64,000 nucleotides of DNA from assembly GCA_000349905.1 (NCBI GenBank), contig KB722738.1, positions 548,559 through 612,558 of the forward strand, written 5' to 3'. This DNA comes from Volvariella volvacea V23. Taxonomy: Eukaryota > Basidiomycota > Agaricomycetes > Agaricales > Pluteaceae. Below are positions 48,440 through 58,710 of this stretch, piece after piece (position 1 is the first letter of the stretch; each line of letters starts with the position of its first letter). The translations under genes and the position numbers were made by a program. The notes below the pieces were generated by a model. It had not been told where the DNA came from and did not search any database. It saw only the letters and a program-made list of their open reading frames with translations.

Positions 48440-51380
48440 TCACGATCTTCTTCCGCTCAGCAAAGCCATCAGGCAAGCAACTATAACCGCCACGTAACTC
48501 GAGGATTTGAAGAACCTAGCCCATTCTTGCTTTTGAATATACTGCGTCCAGCGACCTTTCCCATCCTCAGGAACTGAAAAGTGACTCCAATCTGGCCTTC
48601 GAAGCCACCACCAATGCCTTAAACCGGAGCTGAATCATGTCAGTGAATACAGCATCGATTTTGAGTTTAGAGGCGAGCTCACAAAGGGAATATCGCCGTG
48701 ACTCTCCCATTACCATCTTTACGATACCAAGAGCGGCATTGAACATATACACTGCTTTCCATCCGTTGTTGTAATCGGTTGTTGTAAGTGTCTGTAGCTG
48801 CAGATGTGACTTCTAGTGATGATGTAACACCATTCAAGATGGGTTGGAGTAGTTGCATAATATAGTTAACCTACAGCGCATAAAAGGGTGATGCCTCAGA
48901 AGAGGGAAAAATGACGGACCTGATTCTCAATAGCGAAGATAAATGATGTATGTCCTATCCCGCTATTTGGGCCTGAAGGAAGTGTTGATGCTGAGTCCAA
49001 TGTATGCACGTAGCAGACGACTTACCGCCGATCACGAAGAAATTTGGGAAGCTTGGAATAAGTATTCCACGGTATGCTTTGCCACCGTTATGCAAGTCAT
49101 AGTAATTCTGTATAGTCTTTCCCTGGCTACCTACAACCTGGAATGGGAAGCAATTCTGAAAGACGAGGTCAGACTACAGACATATAATCAGATATAATCA
49201 TCTGCTTACGGCTTTGAATCCAGTTGCAAAGATGACTACGTCGAAAGCAATTCGTTCTCCTTCATAAAAATTAGACAAGTCTGGCGATGGTGAGAATATA
49301 AGGAAAATACCTTTCTTTGTGATTATACCATCCTCGTAAAATCCGGAAATGCCATCCCATGTGGGTGTCAAGTTGGGACGATGTAACGAGGAAAGATAAT
49401 TTGTATCGAAAACTAATCTCCTACACCCAAGAGCTAAAGCGATCAAGGTAGTCAAGTAAGCATTTCCGTTTGATTGAAAATACGCTGACGGCTTACAATA
49501 ATTGGGGAGCAATTTGTCGAGATATTGTGGAGGTGCATGTGATTTTATGTGATTTTTTGACACAAACTTCAATGTTTCAAGCGTCAGATTGGGATGATGT
49601 ACTAGCATTGGTCCCGAAATACATACCTCCGTGATAAGATTTCTCGTAAATGCGAACTTGAAGAGAAGGAGATACACCAATTCATGCTTAACGTTTCACC
49701 CATCTGGTCAGCTTCGTTCTCGTGGTGTAAAATCATATCACCTTTATAACTAGGAGGAATCTCCAAAAATTGATGAAGAGCGGAACATAGCGAAACATCC
49801 ATTTTAAAGCCTCTGGATACGGTGCACGATCCTAAAACAAGAGCATAACTCGAGACGCGATACTAAAGGAATGAAAATGACTCACAGAAGGGAACATGTA
49901 AGCTGGAGTCCCACAGAACTGTGTGACCAACGTTGTCAACTCCTCTGCTATCATTGGCACTAGCTGTGTTCTGGGATGAATCACAACATAAACCTTACTA
50001 TCCACGAATCCACATATTCAACTTACGCTGAGGCCCCACTCCCGATGACAGCCACACGCTTCCCCTTCAGTAATACGTCTGGCCTCCATCTAGCAGAATG
50101 GAACGTTACTCCAGTATACTTATGAAGTCCTTTGAATTCAGGAATTGAAGGCGGTCCTATAGCGCCCAATGCTGCAATCACGATCCTGGGATTATAGTGG
50201 TGGAGTTCACCTGTTTTGAGGTTCCGAACTGCTACATGCCACAATTGCTTCGTAGTATCCCACTCTGAGCTGACCACCTGCTGATCGAAGCATATGTGCC
50301 GTGTAAAGCTGTGCTTTCTGGGAACTTCACGACAATACTCCCGAATTTCGTCGTGGTGGCAGAGATTATGGGACCAATTCGGGTTGAGATCTGTAGTGAG
50401 GGAGTATAGGTGAACAGGAACGTCCGAACCACAGCCCTAAAAATAATGAAATCAATTCCTGAAGTGTAGCAACCCCTAATGCCTGACAGACCGGGTACCT
50501 ATTATACTAGTGGGTGCTGCGGTAAGCTCTAATCACGGTTGGCTGCAGATACAGACTCACGTTCCACGTTCCTCCAACCTCGCTCGATTTCTCAAGAACC
50601 TGGGGCGCAATCGGTGGCGTGCACTGGGTGGACAAAGGAAATGCATACTAGAAAGTCATGAAATCCATGACGCGTCTTCAGAGCAATAGCACATGCAAGG
50701 CCACCAAAACTGGGTACAGTATCAGTCGACGTCCTTGGGAAACCATCGCTTGCATACACACCCAGCGCCAACTACCAAAACTGAAGGGGAGCTGTTTGTG
50801 TCCATTGCGTCTGCTCTGCTTGACATTCAAAGAGCGCCGAAGGAGGAGTTGAGGATAGAACTAAAAGGGGGATGTACTTTTGCGCCGCAGTATCATATTG
50901 TGGGGATATACTTACGAAATTGCCAAGAGCAGACCGTGAAGGTGATCAATAACGGGCTAGCCTGCCTATCAAAATCCCAGGACAGAAGACACCTAGCTCG
51001 GGTCGTATTTTTAATGTGGGATTGCTGGGAGAGCATGAGAAACCAAGAACAATGATGGGCCTGAAGCGAAGTGTCAATCTAGGATGTGTCTTTAAGGTTA
51101 TTACAGGACGTTGACTACCATGCCATAAAAAAGCGTAGATTCTAAAAGAGCTTCCCATACGCATTTTTGCCTTTCCATCAATGGTCACAATTGACTTTAA
51201 GTGTATCTCTTGACCACCATCGGTGAGTCCGCCGTTCCATGTGCTGTGGTCAGCCTGTACCTTGCCGCAGCCTGCACAGAGAAGAGCCTCAGCATGTCTA
51301 CTAAACTAAAACACGACGCATGAATGTAGATTGGCATCTGGGATTCCTATTTACGCAAATCAGTGTGGTACGTAGGTAAA
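48250..51380. repeat. Tandem duplication, unit 1
   Basis: About 3.1 kb containing monooxygenase 4 and both flanks. Similarity to unit 2 (51390-54550) is clear in the exons, still visible in the 3' flank (48250-48440 versus 51395-51575), and present beyond the start codon (for example ATCTGGGATTCCTATTTACG versus GTCTGGGATTCCGATTTGCA near the far ends). Boundaries are approximate because they were judged by eye. Confidence 0.7.
48440..50826 (-). CDS. Baeyer-Villiger-type flavin monooxygenase 4, membrane-tailed
   Basis: Minus-strand paralogue. The start at 50826 (MSSRADAMDTNSSPSVLVVG) joins across an intron to FGGLACAIALKTRHGFHDF, then LEKSSEVGGTWN, YNRYPGCGSDVPVHLYSLTT. The fingerprint reads YTGVTFHSARWRP: Tyr replaces the first Phe. 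NADPH motif VAVIGSGASA. Later exons: LGCRRLVFDTNYLSSLHRPN, FDVVIFATGF, FQVVGSQGKTIQNYYDLHNG, GILIPSFPNFFVIG, GPNSGIGHTSFIFAIENQ, VNYIMQLLQPILNG, CRSWYRKDGNGRVTAIFP, WWWLRRPDWSHF. The C-terminus has a hydrophobic helix SYVAVIVACLMALLSG before the stop at 48440, so it is probably tail-anchored. The cysteine-bearing motif is GCGSD rather than the GCASD of copies 1-3. Exons join in frame. Sister to copy 5. Confidence 0.9.
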
Positions 51381-51389
51381 CGCGTAATT

Positions 51390-54300
51390 CATTGCTGGTA
51401 GACCATTCAAGGTGAGTAATAAAATACCAATAAAGCTGCAAGACAGTAGGCCAATCAACATAGATGAGGATATAAGGACTGTACGCGTCATGTGCGGTAT
51501 CATAGCGCCCAGACAGAACGTAAGACGATACGTAGATTGGGAATTTATGTACGGGAATACTTTTGGGAACGTACTATTATGATCCCACTCGGCTCAAAAG
51601 AGCTACCGTGCAAGCAACCCCAATCGCTACGTAACTTGAGGATTTGAAGAACCTAGCCCAATTTTGGTTTTGGATATACTGCGCCCAGCGGCCTTTCCCA
51701 CCCTCGGGAACTGAAAAGTGGCTCCAATCTGGCCTTCGAAGCCACCACCAATGCCTTAAACCGGAGCTGAATCATATCTGTGAATACAGAGTTGTTTTCT
51801 GGTCTAAATGCAGACTCACTAAGGGAATATCACGGTTACTCTCCCATTACCATCTTTACGATACCAAGAGCGGCATTGAACATATACACTGTTTTCCATC
51901 CGCTGTTGGATTTGGTCGTTGTAAGCGTCTGTAGCTGCAGATGTGACTTCTAGTGATGGTGTGACACCATTCAAGATGGGTTGGAGTAATTGCATAATGT
52001 AGTTAACCTAAAGATCATAGAAAAATTAGATTATGCTGTAGGAGGAGGGCAAAATACTTGCCTGATTCTCTGCAGAATAGATAAATGATGTATGTCCAGC
52101 TCCACCGTTTGGACCTAGGTGATAATGTTGAGCCCAATATATGCGCATAACAAATAGCCTACCGCCGATCATAAAGAAATTTGGGAAACCTGGTATGAGT
52201 ACTCCACGGTATGCCTTACCACCATTCTGCAGGTCATAGTATTCCTGCACAGTCATTCCCTGACTGCCTAATACCCGGAATGGCATGGGATTCTGAAAGA
52301 CGAGTTCAGCATACAGGAACCAGCCGCATGTGATCATCAGCTTACACCTGTGAATCCAGTTGCAAAAATGACCACATCGAAGGCAATGTGCTCTCCTTTA
52401 AGCAAGTTGACAAGTCTGATGACGACGAGAACATTGGGGAAATACCTTTCTTCGTGATTATACCATCCTCATAAAATCCAGAGACACCATCCCATGTAGG
52501 TGTCAAGTTGGGCCGATGGAGCGAGGAGAGGTAATTGGTATCCAGAACTAATCTCCTGCATCCGAGAGCTAAGAACGACAACATCATTTCAGAAAGATGG
52601 GTGCTTCAAAGGAATATAGGCTGGGAGCTCACTATAGTCTGGAATTAATTTGTCAAGATATTGTGAGGGTGCGACCGATCTAACGTAGTTTTTCGCCACA
52701 ACCTTGATTTTTCAGCCCGCTGAGTAAGAGAAACGCATAAGTACCGGAGCTGGAAGACCTACCTCTGTGATAATACGCCTCGTAAAGGCAAACTTGAAGA
52801 TAAGAAGGTACACGACTTCATGCTAAATATTTCGCGACCTGGTTAGCATTTTTCTAGTGGAGTAAAATGGGGCTACCTTTAAAATTAGAAGGAACCTCCA
52901 AAAATTGATGAAAAACGGGACGCAGCGAAACACCCATTTCAACGCCTCTGAGTATGGTGCACGGTCCTACAACCAGAGTGTCATTCGGCATACGATACTC
53001 GAGGGATAAGAATAGCTCACGGAGGGAAATATATAAGCTGGAGTGCCACAAAACTGTGTGATCAATGTCGTCGAATCCTCCGCAATAATTGGCACAAATT
53101 GTGTCCTGGACGGAATAGATACATAAGTATTATCTACGAATGCATGTATCTGACTTACGCTGATGCCCCACTTCCGATGACAGCCACCTGCTTCCCTTTC
53201 AGCGATACATCTGACCTCCATCTGGCAGAATGGAACGCTACTCCCGTATACTTATCAAGTCCCTCAAACTCAGGAATCGAAGGCGACCCCATAGCACCCA
53301 ACGCTATAATGATAATCTTCGGGTTATACTGGCGGAGTTCACCTGTTTTGGTGTTCCGAACCGTTACATGCCACAACTGTTTCTCGGTATCCCACTCTGC
53401 GCTCGTGACCTCTAGATTGAAGACAATATGCTGTGAAAAGTTGTATTTTTCGGGAACTTTACGACAATACTCCTGAATCTCATCCTGACGGCACAGATTA
53501 TGTGACCAGTTTGGGTTGAGATCTGTAGAGAGGGAGTATAGATGGACAGGAACGTCCGAACCACAACCCTAAAAACGTCAGAATCAGCTCCTCAAGTGCA
53601 GCTACAGCTAATTCTCGGCGAACCGGGTATTTGTTATCCTGATATGTGCTGTGGTAAGCCACGGTTGTGGCCAGTTGTAGATACAGACTCACGTTCCATG
53701 TTCCTCCAACTTTGCTTGATTTTTCAACAACCTGGACCCAATCAGCAACATGCACTGAGCGGACTAGGGAGGCGCGTACTAGGAAGTCGTGATATCCACG
53801 ACGCGTCTTCAGAGCGATGGCACATGCAAGGCCGCTAAAACTGGACACGGTATTAATCGATGTCCCTAGGACAACCATTGCCTGCACATACCCAGCGCCA
53901 ACTATCAAGATTGAAGGAGAGCTGCTGGTTTCTGTTGCGTCTGCTTTGTTGTTCATCTAAAAAGCGCCGGAGAGGTGTTTGAAAACAAAATTAAAAGAGG
54001 AAAGGACTTCGGCGCCGCAGTAATATATTGTTGGGGTATACTTACGGAACAGACCCTGATCGCGATCAATAAGGGCGGGATTGCACGGCATTGACGAGCG
54101 CGATGCGAAGTGCTAGATCTAGGACGAGTTTTTGGAGCCAATTCTATATTCCTCCCTGTGTATGATTTCTGACCTATTCCATTCCCACTAACGCTCCTGT
54201 TTGGCTGCAAGCATATTCCGTTTAAGGAGAATCGCCACGCCACGACTGGAGAAGGGCGGGAATTGCAACTTCCACGGCGTGTGATCCGTTAATACCGTTT

Positions 54301-54550
54301 TCCTCAAAGAGCAGAGCTTCAGTGCGTCTACGAGAACATAGCGAACTCCAATTAGTGGTGTAGAGAAGCACGCGGGTTCGAAATCGGTAGTTTCAGGATT
54401 TGTGACGATATGTGACATAGTGTGACAAACTCCTGCTGCATGACATACAGGTGTTGGACATCCTCACTGGGAATGTGGGCGCCCGTCCTTTCTTCCTGGT
54501 GTATTAATGTAGACCGACGTCTGGGATTCCGATTTGCACATACAGACAGT
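51390..54550. repeat. Tandem duplication, unit 2
   Basis: Second ~3.1 kb unit, direct orientation relative to unit 1, containing monooxygenase 5 with its 3' flank (from ~51395) and 5' flank (to ~54530). Coding parts are highly similar to unit 1, introns and flanks less so, meaning the duplication is not brand-new. Boundaries are approximate. Confidence 0.7.
51577..53956 (-). CDS. Baeyer-Villiger-type flavin monooxygenase 5, membrane-tailed
   Basis: Closest relative of copy 4. The start at 53956 (MNNKADATETSSSPSILIVG) splices to FSGLACAIALKTRRGYHDF, giving GAGFSG for the FAD loop; then VVEKSSKVGGTWN, DNKYPGCGSD. The fingerprint is YTGVAFHSARWRS, again with Tyr for Phe. NADPH motif VAVIGSGASA, then TQFVPIIAEDSTTLITQFCG. 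Later exons: LGCRRLVLDTNYLSSLHRPN, FRVLGSQGMTVQEYYDLQNG, GVLIPGFPNFFMIG, GPNGGAGHTSFIYSAENQ, then a 54-bp GC-AG intron (52008-52061) before VNYIMQLLQPILNG. The end has WWWLRRPDWSHF and a hydrophobic C-terminal helix SYVAIGVACTVALLSRVGS, stop at 51577. Exons join in frame. Probably ER tail-anchored; substrate unknown. Confidence 0.9.
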
Positions 54551-54913
54551 AATACAACCACGAATACAGGTACCATTTTTCAAGAAGTGATGCTTAGAGA
54601 ATGAGCGAACTGAAGGAAGGTATTGTCACTACAGCTCCTCAGGGTGAACCCTCTATACCCCGAATTTGAGTTTTTTGGTAACCATGTGGCCGCTATCAGA
54701 TTCAGGCGTTTCACTAAATAGGTTTCTTTGGGTGCTGTGGAAACTCACTTTGGGGAATCCGTATGCTGGTACAAAAGCCCATGGTACAGGCGCTGGTGCT
54801 CTAACTCGATCCTATACTCGGTAAGTTACTGCTACCCGGAGGCTGATCAGTGTTGGAAGGAGCCTGTGATCGTATCTGAGTTCCAAGTTCAGATAGCTGT
54901 CGCTCACACTCCC

Positions 54914-55926
54914 TTAGTCGCAAACCAATCTTGTGGTTCTCTGGAATAATGTCTGGTCCGAGCCACCCAACGGTCGTTCTTTTCTCCACTGACCTGCCGG
55001 TTTTTGCGTCCCAGCCTGGACTGCGGGCTCGAATCCCAGCTTGAATATTCTGTCCAAAACCGCATTTTGTTCGTTGGTTCCTATCTCCCCAATCCAGAGA
55101 ATCAGCTCTCGAGCTTCCATAATTCCAATGACCTCATCCACGCCGAGCCTCCTCCCTTCCTCCTTGGTCAGCGTTTCCTTCCTGGTACAGACGTTGCGGT
55201 ATGCTTCTCTCAGCCAATGGGTGGTGTCGAATCGTCGACCCAGCGCGATTTTGTCAATGGGCGTGGCGACGGTACCAAGCTTCTCGATGGATAAAGAACG
55301 AATGGATTAAAAAGGGAGGAAGGATGATACAGTGAGTACCGAAGACCAGCACGCTGAGGTGTTATCCTCGTCTTGTCAAGCGATTGTAAACAAGATCGGT
55401 AGAATTATCAAGTTGTAAAAGAAAGCCTGGGGAGAGTAGACGTACGTTGGGTAAAGAACGCTCAAAAATCGCTCAAGATCAATGCTCTGCATATCCTCAA
55501 GAATCAGGGGGATCGTATCAATCGCTCCATCTTCTGGGATACGGCCAATTGCACCATCATTGGACTGCCGTCTGAAAACGGTTGGATCCCTCATGAAGAA
55601 ATATCTATGAATCCTGAAATCTACACCCTCCACCTGCGACACACCAGCTCAGCTGATACACAGCTCGCGCATATCGTGAACGCACCCTGATAAGCAGATT
55701 CCCATCATCAAAGGAGTATTTCGGGTGTGAGTTCGATGGCGCTTTGGCCTTCTTCGGCGACATTGCTGGTTGTCGGGATAACGTCGTCACGCTCAATGGT
55801 GCTGAATTCTGAGGAAGTTGGCGATATGGAACAAGATGTCGATTCGTCTGTTGGGGCCGCGGTGTGCTCGCTATCGGTGTCTTTGAGCAGAGGCGCAGTG
55901 CTACTGGAACTGAGTAGGGTATTCAT
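54914..55926 (-). CDS. BTB/POZ-domain protein 1 (short form)
   Basis: BTB-domain protein of the type expanded in Agaricomycetes; possible Cul3-adaptor or scaffold role (inferred from family). The start at 55926 (MNTLLSSSSTAPLL) opens a Ser/Thr-rich leader, then HPKYSFDDGNLLIR, an intron, and VEGVDFRIHRYFFMRDPTVF, the typical fungal BTB core, with PLILEDMQSIDLERFLSVLY. Two further introns precede SIEKLGTVATPIDKIALGRR, DTTHWLREAYRNVCTRKETL, TKEEGRRLGVDEVIGIMEAR and a final segment ending at 54914. The last ~35 residues (after TQKPAG) have no match in the paralogue at 61906-63517, which carries a long proline-rich tail there. Either this copy is truncated, or an intron I cannot resolve begins near the GTCAGT after QKPAG. 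Confidence 0.78.
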
Positions 55927-56439
55927 TGTAGGAGCAATGTTAGGGAGATGCAGAAGAGAGCGACATGATGGTAACGCGTACCGTACGTCCTCAGCACAAT
56001 CACGCCTGACCAACACGATCCCATCCGCCTACACTTGCACACCTCAACGCTGCGTCATTGTACGTGAAGAACGATGCAATATTACGTTGTGCAGCTCGAC
56101 GTGATCCCATTTCCTGCGCTGTCCGCTAATTTTTGGCGTGTATTACGCACACTGTCCCATGCCCTCACAAACGCGCGTGCTTCACCTTAACCCATCCAAA
56201 CATCTCCTATTGTCAGCAACTACTCATATTGTCACTCCTCTGCCTTTCCAGTGTGTTCTCAACGTGTCCAGAAGGGATAAGACAATGCCTCAAGGGGCGA
56301 AGGAAGATGGGGGAAGCATTTCGTTAGCTCAGCACCCGTGGCCTCCATGCTTACTGTACCCATCAGAAGCATCAGAAGCCTCTTGAACCCTCCTCAAAGC
56401 ACATCTACTACATCAACCGATCCTCCACCCCATCCACCA

Positions 56440-56750
56440 GCACGAATCCCATGATTCTCGTCATGATTTCCGAGTAGAAGAGCATTGCCCAGTTTATCTC
56501 GCTCCCGAACTCTCAAATCCGATGTTCCTCGAATCATTCGAGGAACATCGGATTCGAAGAAGTGATGACGAGCGATTGCTTAGCCTATCTTGATGTTGAC
56601 ACGCCTTTTGAAAGCCTTGGTGATCCGAGAAGGAGATGGGAGATGTATAAGACAGGGGTTATTCGTGTCCTAGAATCTTTTCATGAAAAGAAAAGGATGC
56701 GAGCAGAAATGGGTAGTATGTCATATGGTGCGCTCACTTCGTCCAAATAA
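56440..56750 (+). pseudogene. Possible coding fragment, frameshifted
   Basis: Two overlapping plus-strand frames look like protein. One runs through VYLAPELSNPMFLESFEEHR and SDDERLLSLS to a stop at about 56591. The other (from 56562) gives LAYLDVDTPFESLGDPRRRW and VIRVLESFHEKKRMRAEMGS. A single frameshift near 56590 would join DERLLSLS to DVDTPFESL. No family is recognised. It may be a broken gene, or exons whose splicing I cannot see. Confidence 0.28.
56516..56554. repeat. Perfect 19-bp inverted repeat with 1-nt spacer
   Basis: AATCCGATGTTCCTCGAAT, one C, then ATTCGAGGAACATCGGATT: the second arm is the exact reverse complement of the first. It lies inside the possible coding fragment at 56440-56750. 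Confidence 0.9.
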
Positions 56751-57405
56751 AATCTCAAGTCGTTTTCAATGAGATACGTGAATTTCGTACAGGTTTCAGT
56801 TGTCATCGAGGCTCGATCTCACTTGAGGTACCAGAAGCAAAGTCCAAGGTGTGAGCGGCAATTTCGGTAAGGGTGCTGCTTCGAGTCTGCCAGAGCCTCT
56901 ATGTTTTGACGCTGAAAATGCCACATCGTAAGCATAAGTTATTTATTAAGAAAGAATGAGACATACATCGCGACGCGACTCTCAAAAGCGTCTTTACTAG
57001 TTGCGCTCATCCATGCGCGGCACTGCGTAGATTACCGGAGTTTGGGATTGCACGTGGTTCTGTTTCTCTGCCGTTTGATCTTAAGGCTTTACGGTTTTAC
57101 GGTACAACGGTTACCTTCCAGGCTCTTCCAGGGTGCCTTACTCAACGTTCGCTCATCATCGCGCATGAGCGGCGTGCTCGAAGAAAGCTGCTAAAAATAT
57201 TGCCGACAACAACACCCGGAATTTTCTAGTTCACCTACGACGGAATATTACTAAGTTGTGATGAGTCCTAAATCTCTCAGGAATATCGAATAATTACCGT
57301 AATCATAGACATCTCAGACGCTACAAATACCCCACCACTGCAGCGAGCCAGGCTCAGACTCAACACCTCGAGCTCCAGCACCAACACCACTTTCCACTTA
57401 CCACC

Positions 57406-58354
57406 ATGCCATCTGTACTCTTCGTCTTCACCTCTGCTGATAAGACCCTCAGAAACAAGCCCACGGTGAGACACCTTTACCCATTTGATATTCTGCTAAT
57501 ATAAACTATTATCTCTAGGGCTGGTACCTCCCAGAAGCAGCGCACCCATACTACGTGCTGTCTCCTCACGTGAACATCGACTTTGCGGCACCCAAAGGCG
57601 CCAACCCCCCTCTTGACCTTGCAAGCGTTGAAGTATGTATTTGTACGACACGCTTTACCACATCTAACCTGCAAACCACCCAAAGGCATTTGCAAACGAC
57701 GAAGAATGCACCCAGTTTTTGAATGACGATGTCGTAAAAGCGAAGCTTGCCAACGCAAAGAAATTATCTGATGTCAACGTCAACGACTACGATGCTATTT
57801 TATACATCGGGGGACACGCTCCAGTCATCGATCTGCCAGAGGACCCCGTTAACATCAAGCTTGCATCTCAAGTCAGTATCGACTTTCTCAGTTCCGTTCC
57901 TCATGTAGGTCTGGCTGACTTGACCCGCTCAGTTCTGGCAATCGGGCAAGATTGTCTCAGCGGTATGCCATGGAACTGCGTATGTCGTCACATCCATACT
58001 CTCCTTCAATTCACTCACCCTCTCAAAGTGCACTAGCGGGCGTTACCGATAGCGCGGGCAAGTCCATCTTTGATGGCCGCAGCTTCACTGGATTTTCCAA
58101 CGCCGAAGACGAAGCGATAGGAGCCGTTGAAGATATCCCCTTCCTTCTTGAGGATAAGCTTACTGCCCTCGGGGGTAAATATGAAAAGGCGGACAACCTA
58201 TGGGGGGTGAGTTGACCTATTACATGGATGCACCTAGCATATATTAATTGTCTCGTAGGCCAAGGTCGTCGTAGATGGCAAGCTCCTTACTGGGCAGAAC
58301 CCTGCATCTGCCACCCCGCTTGGTCAGGCCATCTTGAAAGCCTTGAGCGCATAG
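57406..58354 (+). CDS. DJ-1/PfpI family protein (Hsp31-like)
   Basis: Class I glutamine-amidotransferase-like protein of the fungal Hsp31 group, whose members act as glutathione-independent glyoxalases or stress chaperones; cytosolic. The start at 57406 has the context CCACCATGCC. Exons: MPSVLFVFTSADKTLRNKPT, GWYLPEAAHPYYVLSPHVNI (the substrate-pocket Glu is in PEAAHPY), FAAPKGANPPLDLASVEAF, and VNDYDAILYIGGHAPVIDLP, the conserved GGHG-like loop. The nucleophile elbow FWQSGKIVSAVCHGTA has the catalytic Cys followed by His. Then AGVTDSAGKSIFDGRSFTGF, EDIPFLLEDKLTALGGKYEK and AKVVVDGKLLTGQNPASATP, ending LGQAILKALSA with the stop at 58352-58354. About five introns; length ~240 residues as usual for Hsp31. 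A decayed copy of its last exon lies at 61657-61850. Confidence 0.93.
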
Positions 58355-58710
58355 GTTGTTCAGAGGAATGAACACACTGAGAGCAAACAAATAATTCGAT
58401 GTACTTTTATACGGATTGAATAGTACCGTTATTGGTCTGCTTGGATACCGTATTCTGTCGCTTTCTAAGTAAGCAATTGACCAAGGTGGCGCAAGCGCTG
58501 AGTACTTTATGGGTGATGGGCGAATTAACGATGGCCTTTAACTTGAGACATCCTGCGTTCGAATCAAGGTCCTTGGGTAATTAGGCATGCTAGAAGGGGC
58601 TTAAACAGAGTTCATATCACATCTGACTACAAAAATCATGCGTTCTTACATATCATGCATCCTAACATAGGGTATACCATTAAACAGTGCAATACGTAAA
58701 TCACGAAACA

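Larger units (their letters stand above)
55927..57405. other. Divergent spacer between BTB1 and DJ-1 gene
   Basis: 1.5 kb between two divergent genes. It holds a perfect hairpin (56516-56554) and a possible coding fragment (56440-56750), both listed. Otherwise nothing supportable. Confidence 0.45.

Noticed and set aside
37733..53956. Reading the monooxygenase array plus MFS genes as one secondary-metabolite cluster
   Set aside because: The transporters lie more than 30 kb away behind housekeeping genes, and no backbone synthase is present in the window.
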